A stretch of 43,792 nucleotides of DNA from an uncultured Odoribacter sp. (GTDB lineage Bacteria > Bacteroidota > Bacteroidia > Bacteroidales > Marinifilaceae): NCBI GenBank assembly GCA_910578985.1, contig CAJTSF010000020.1, positions 1 through 43,792 of the forward strand, written 5' to 3'. This document shows, in pieces, positions 43,755 to 43,792 of this stretch (the stretch's first letter is position 1; each line of letters begins with the position of its first letter). The notes beneath the pieces were generated by a model. The model saw only the letters and a program-made list of their open reading frames with translations, was not told the DNA's origin and ran no database searches. A program made the position numbers and the translations under genes.

Positions 43755-43792
43755 ATGGAGTATTTGAAAAATGATATGATTAAGAAAATATC
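43755..43792 (+). CDS. Possible start of an unidentified gene, cut by the window end
   Basis: An ATG at 43755 opens a frame MEYLKNDMIKKI that runs off the window. It is AT-rich with many Lys and Ile codons, unlike the G-rich genes to the left. Too short to identify; a chance frame cannot be excluded. Confidence 0.3.
   Translation, partial: MEYLKNDMIKKI

Overview
The window is chromosomal DNA of a Bacteroidota bacterium, most likely of the order Bacteroidales. Promoters match the Bacteroidetes pattern: a TTTG-like -33 element, an 18-21 nt gap, then a -7 element TAnnTTTG. Shine-Dalgarno sites are mostly absent, and the gene families are typical (DUF5686 outer-membrane protein, DUF4268, fused SpmA/SpmB protein, FtsK with a long acidic linker). 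A clear cysteate synthase suggests a lineage that makes sulfonolipids, as Odoribacter and Alistipes relatives do. I cannot name the genus. Almost everything is chromosomal housekeeping DNA. The right end, after a tRNA-Gly, looks different and may be the edge of an accessory region.

Layout. 1-2.5 kb (minus): a secreted C1 peptidase followed by a flavodiiron protein. 2.5-7.7 kb (minus): an acyl-CoA ligase, the DNA translocase FtsK and a CPBP membrane protease. 7.7-11.1 kb (minus): an AspT/YidE-type transporter, threonine aldolase and MnmD. 11.4-13.0 kb (plus): a 5'-nucleotidase-like phosphatase. 13.0-14.1 kb (minus): two half-size chromate transporter subunits. 14.2-20.8 kb (plus): MutY, cysteate synthase with a YihY membrane protein, a START-like protein, an LptF/G permease and Fmt. 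20.8-35.9 kb (minus): a long co-directional run in which RnhB, a GH3 protein, DUF1893, an ABC-F ATPase, RlmB, an ACT-like protein, Ffh, FolD, SpmAB, MnmA, tRNA-Trp, Tex and a copper ATPase follow each other. 36.0-38.8 kb: DUF4268 (plus) facing RecQ (minus). 38.9-43.2 kb (plus): a KdsD-type isomerase, a DUF5686 protein and LptB. 43.3-43.8 kb: tRNA-Gly, a strong terminator, a 150-bp iteron-bearing palindrome and the first codons of an unidentified gene.

Themes. Cell-envelope work recurs: KdsD supplies the KDO precursor for lipopolysaccharide, LptB and LptF/G power and form the exporter, DUF5686 is predicted to sit in the outer membrane, and cysteate synthase feeds sulfonolipid headgroups. Translation and RNA genes (Fmt, MnmA, MnmD, RlmB, ABC-F, Ffh, two tRNAs) and genome maintenance genes (FtsK, MutY, RnhB, RecQ) make up most of the rest.

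The two observations most worth follow-up are the symmetric palindrome with four 22-bp-phased iterons beside tRNA-Gly, and the cysteate synthase gene translationally coupled to a YihY-family membrane protein.
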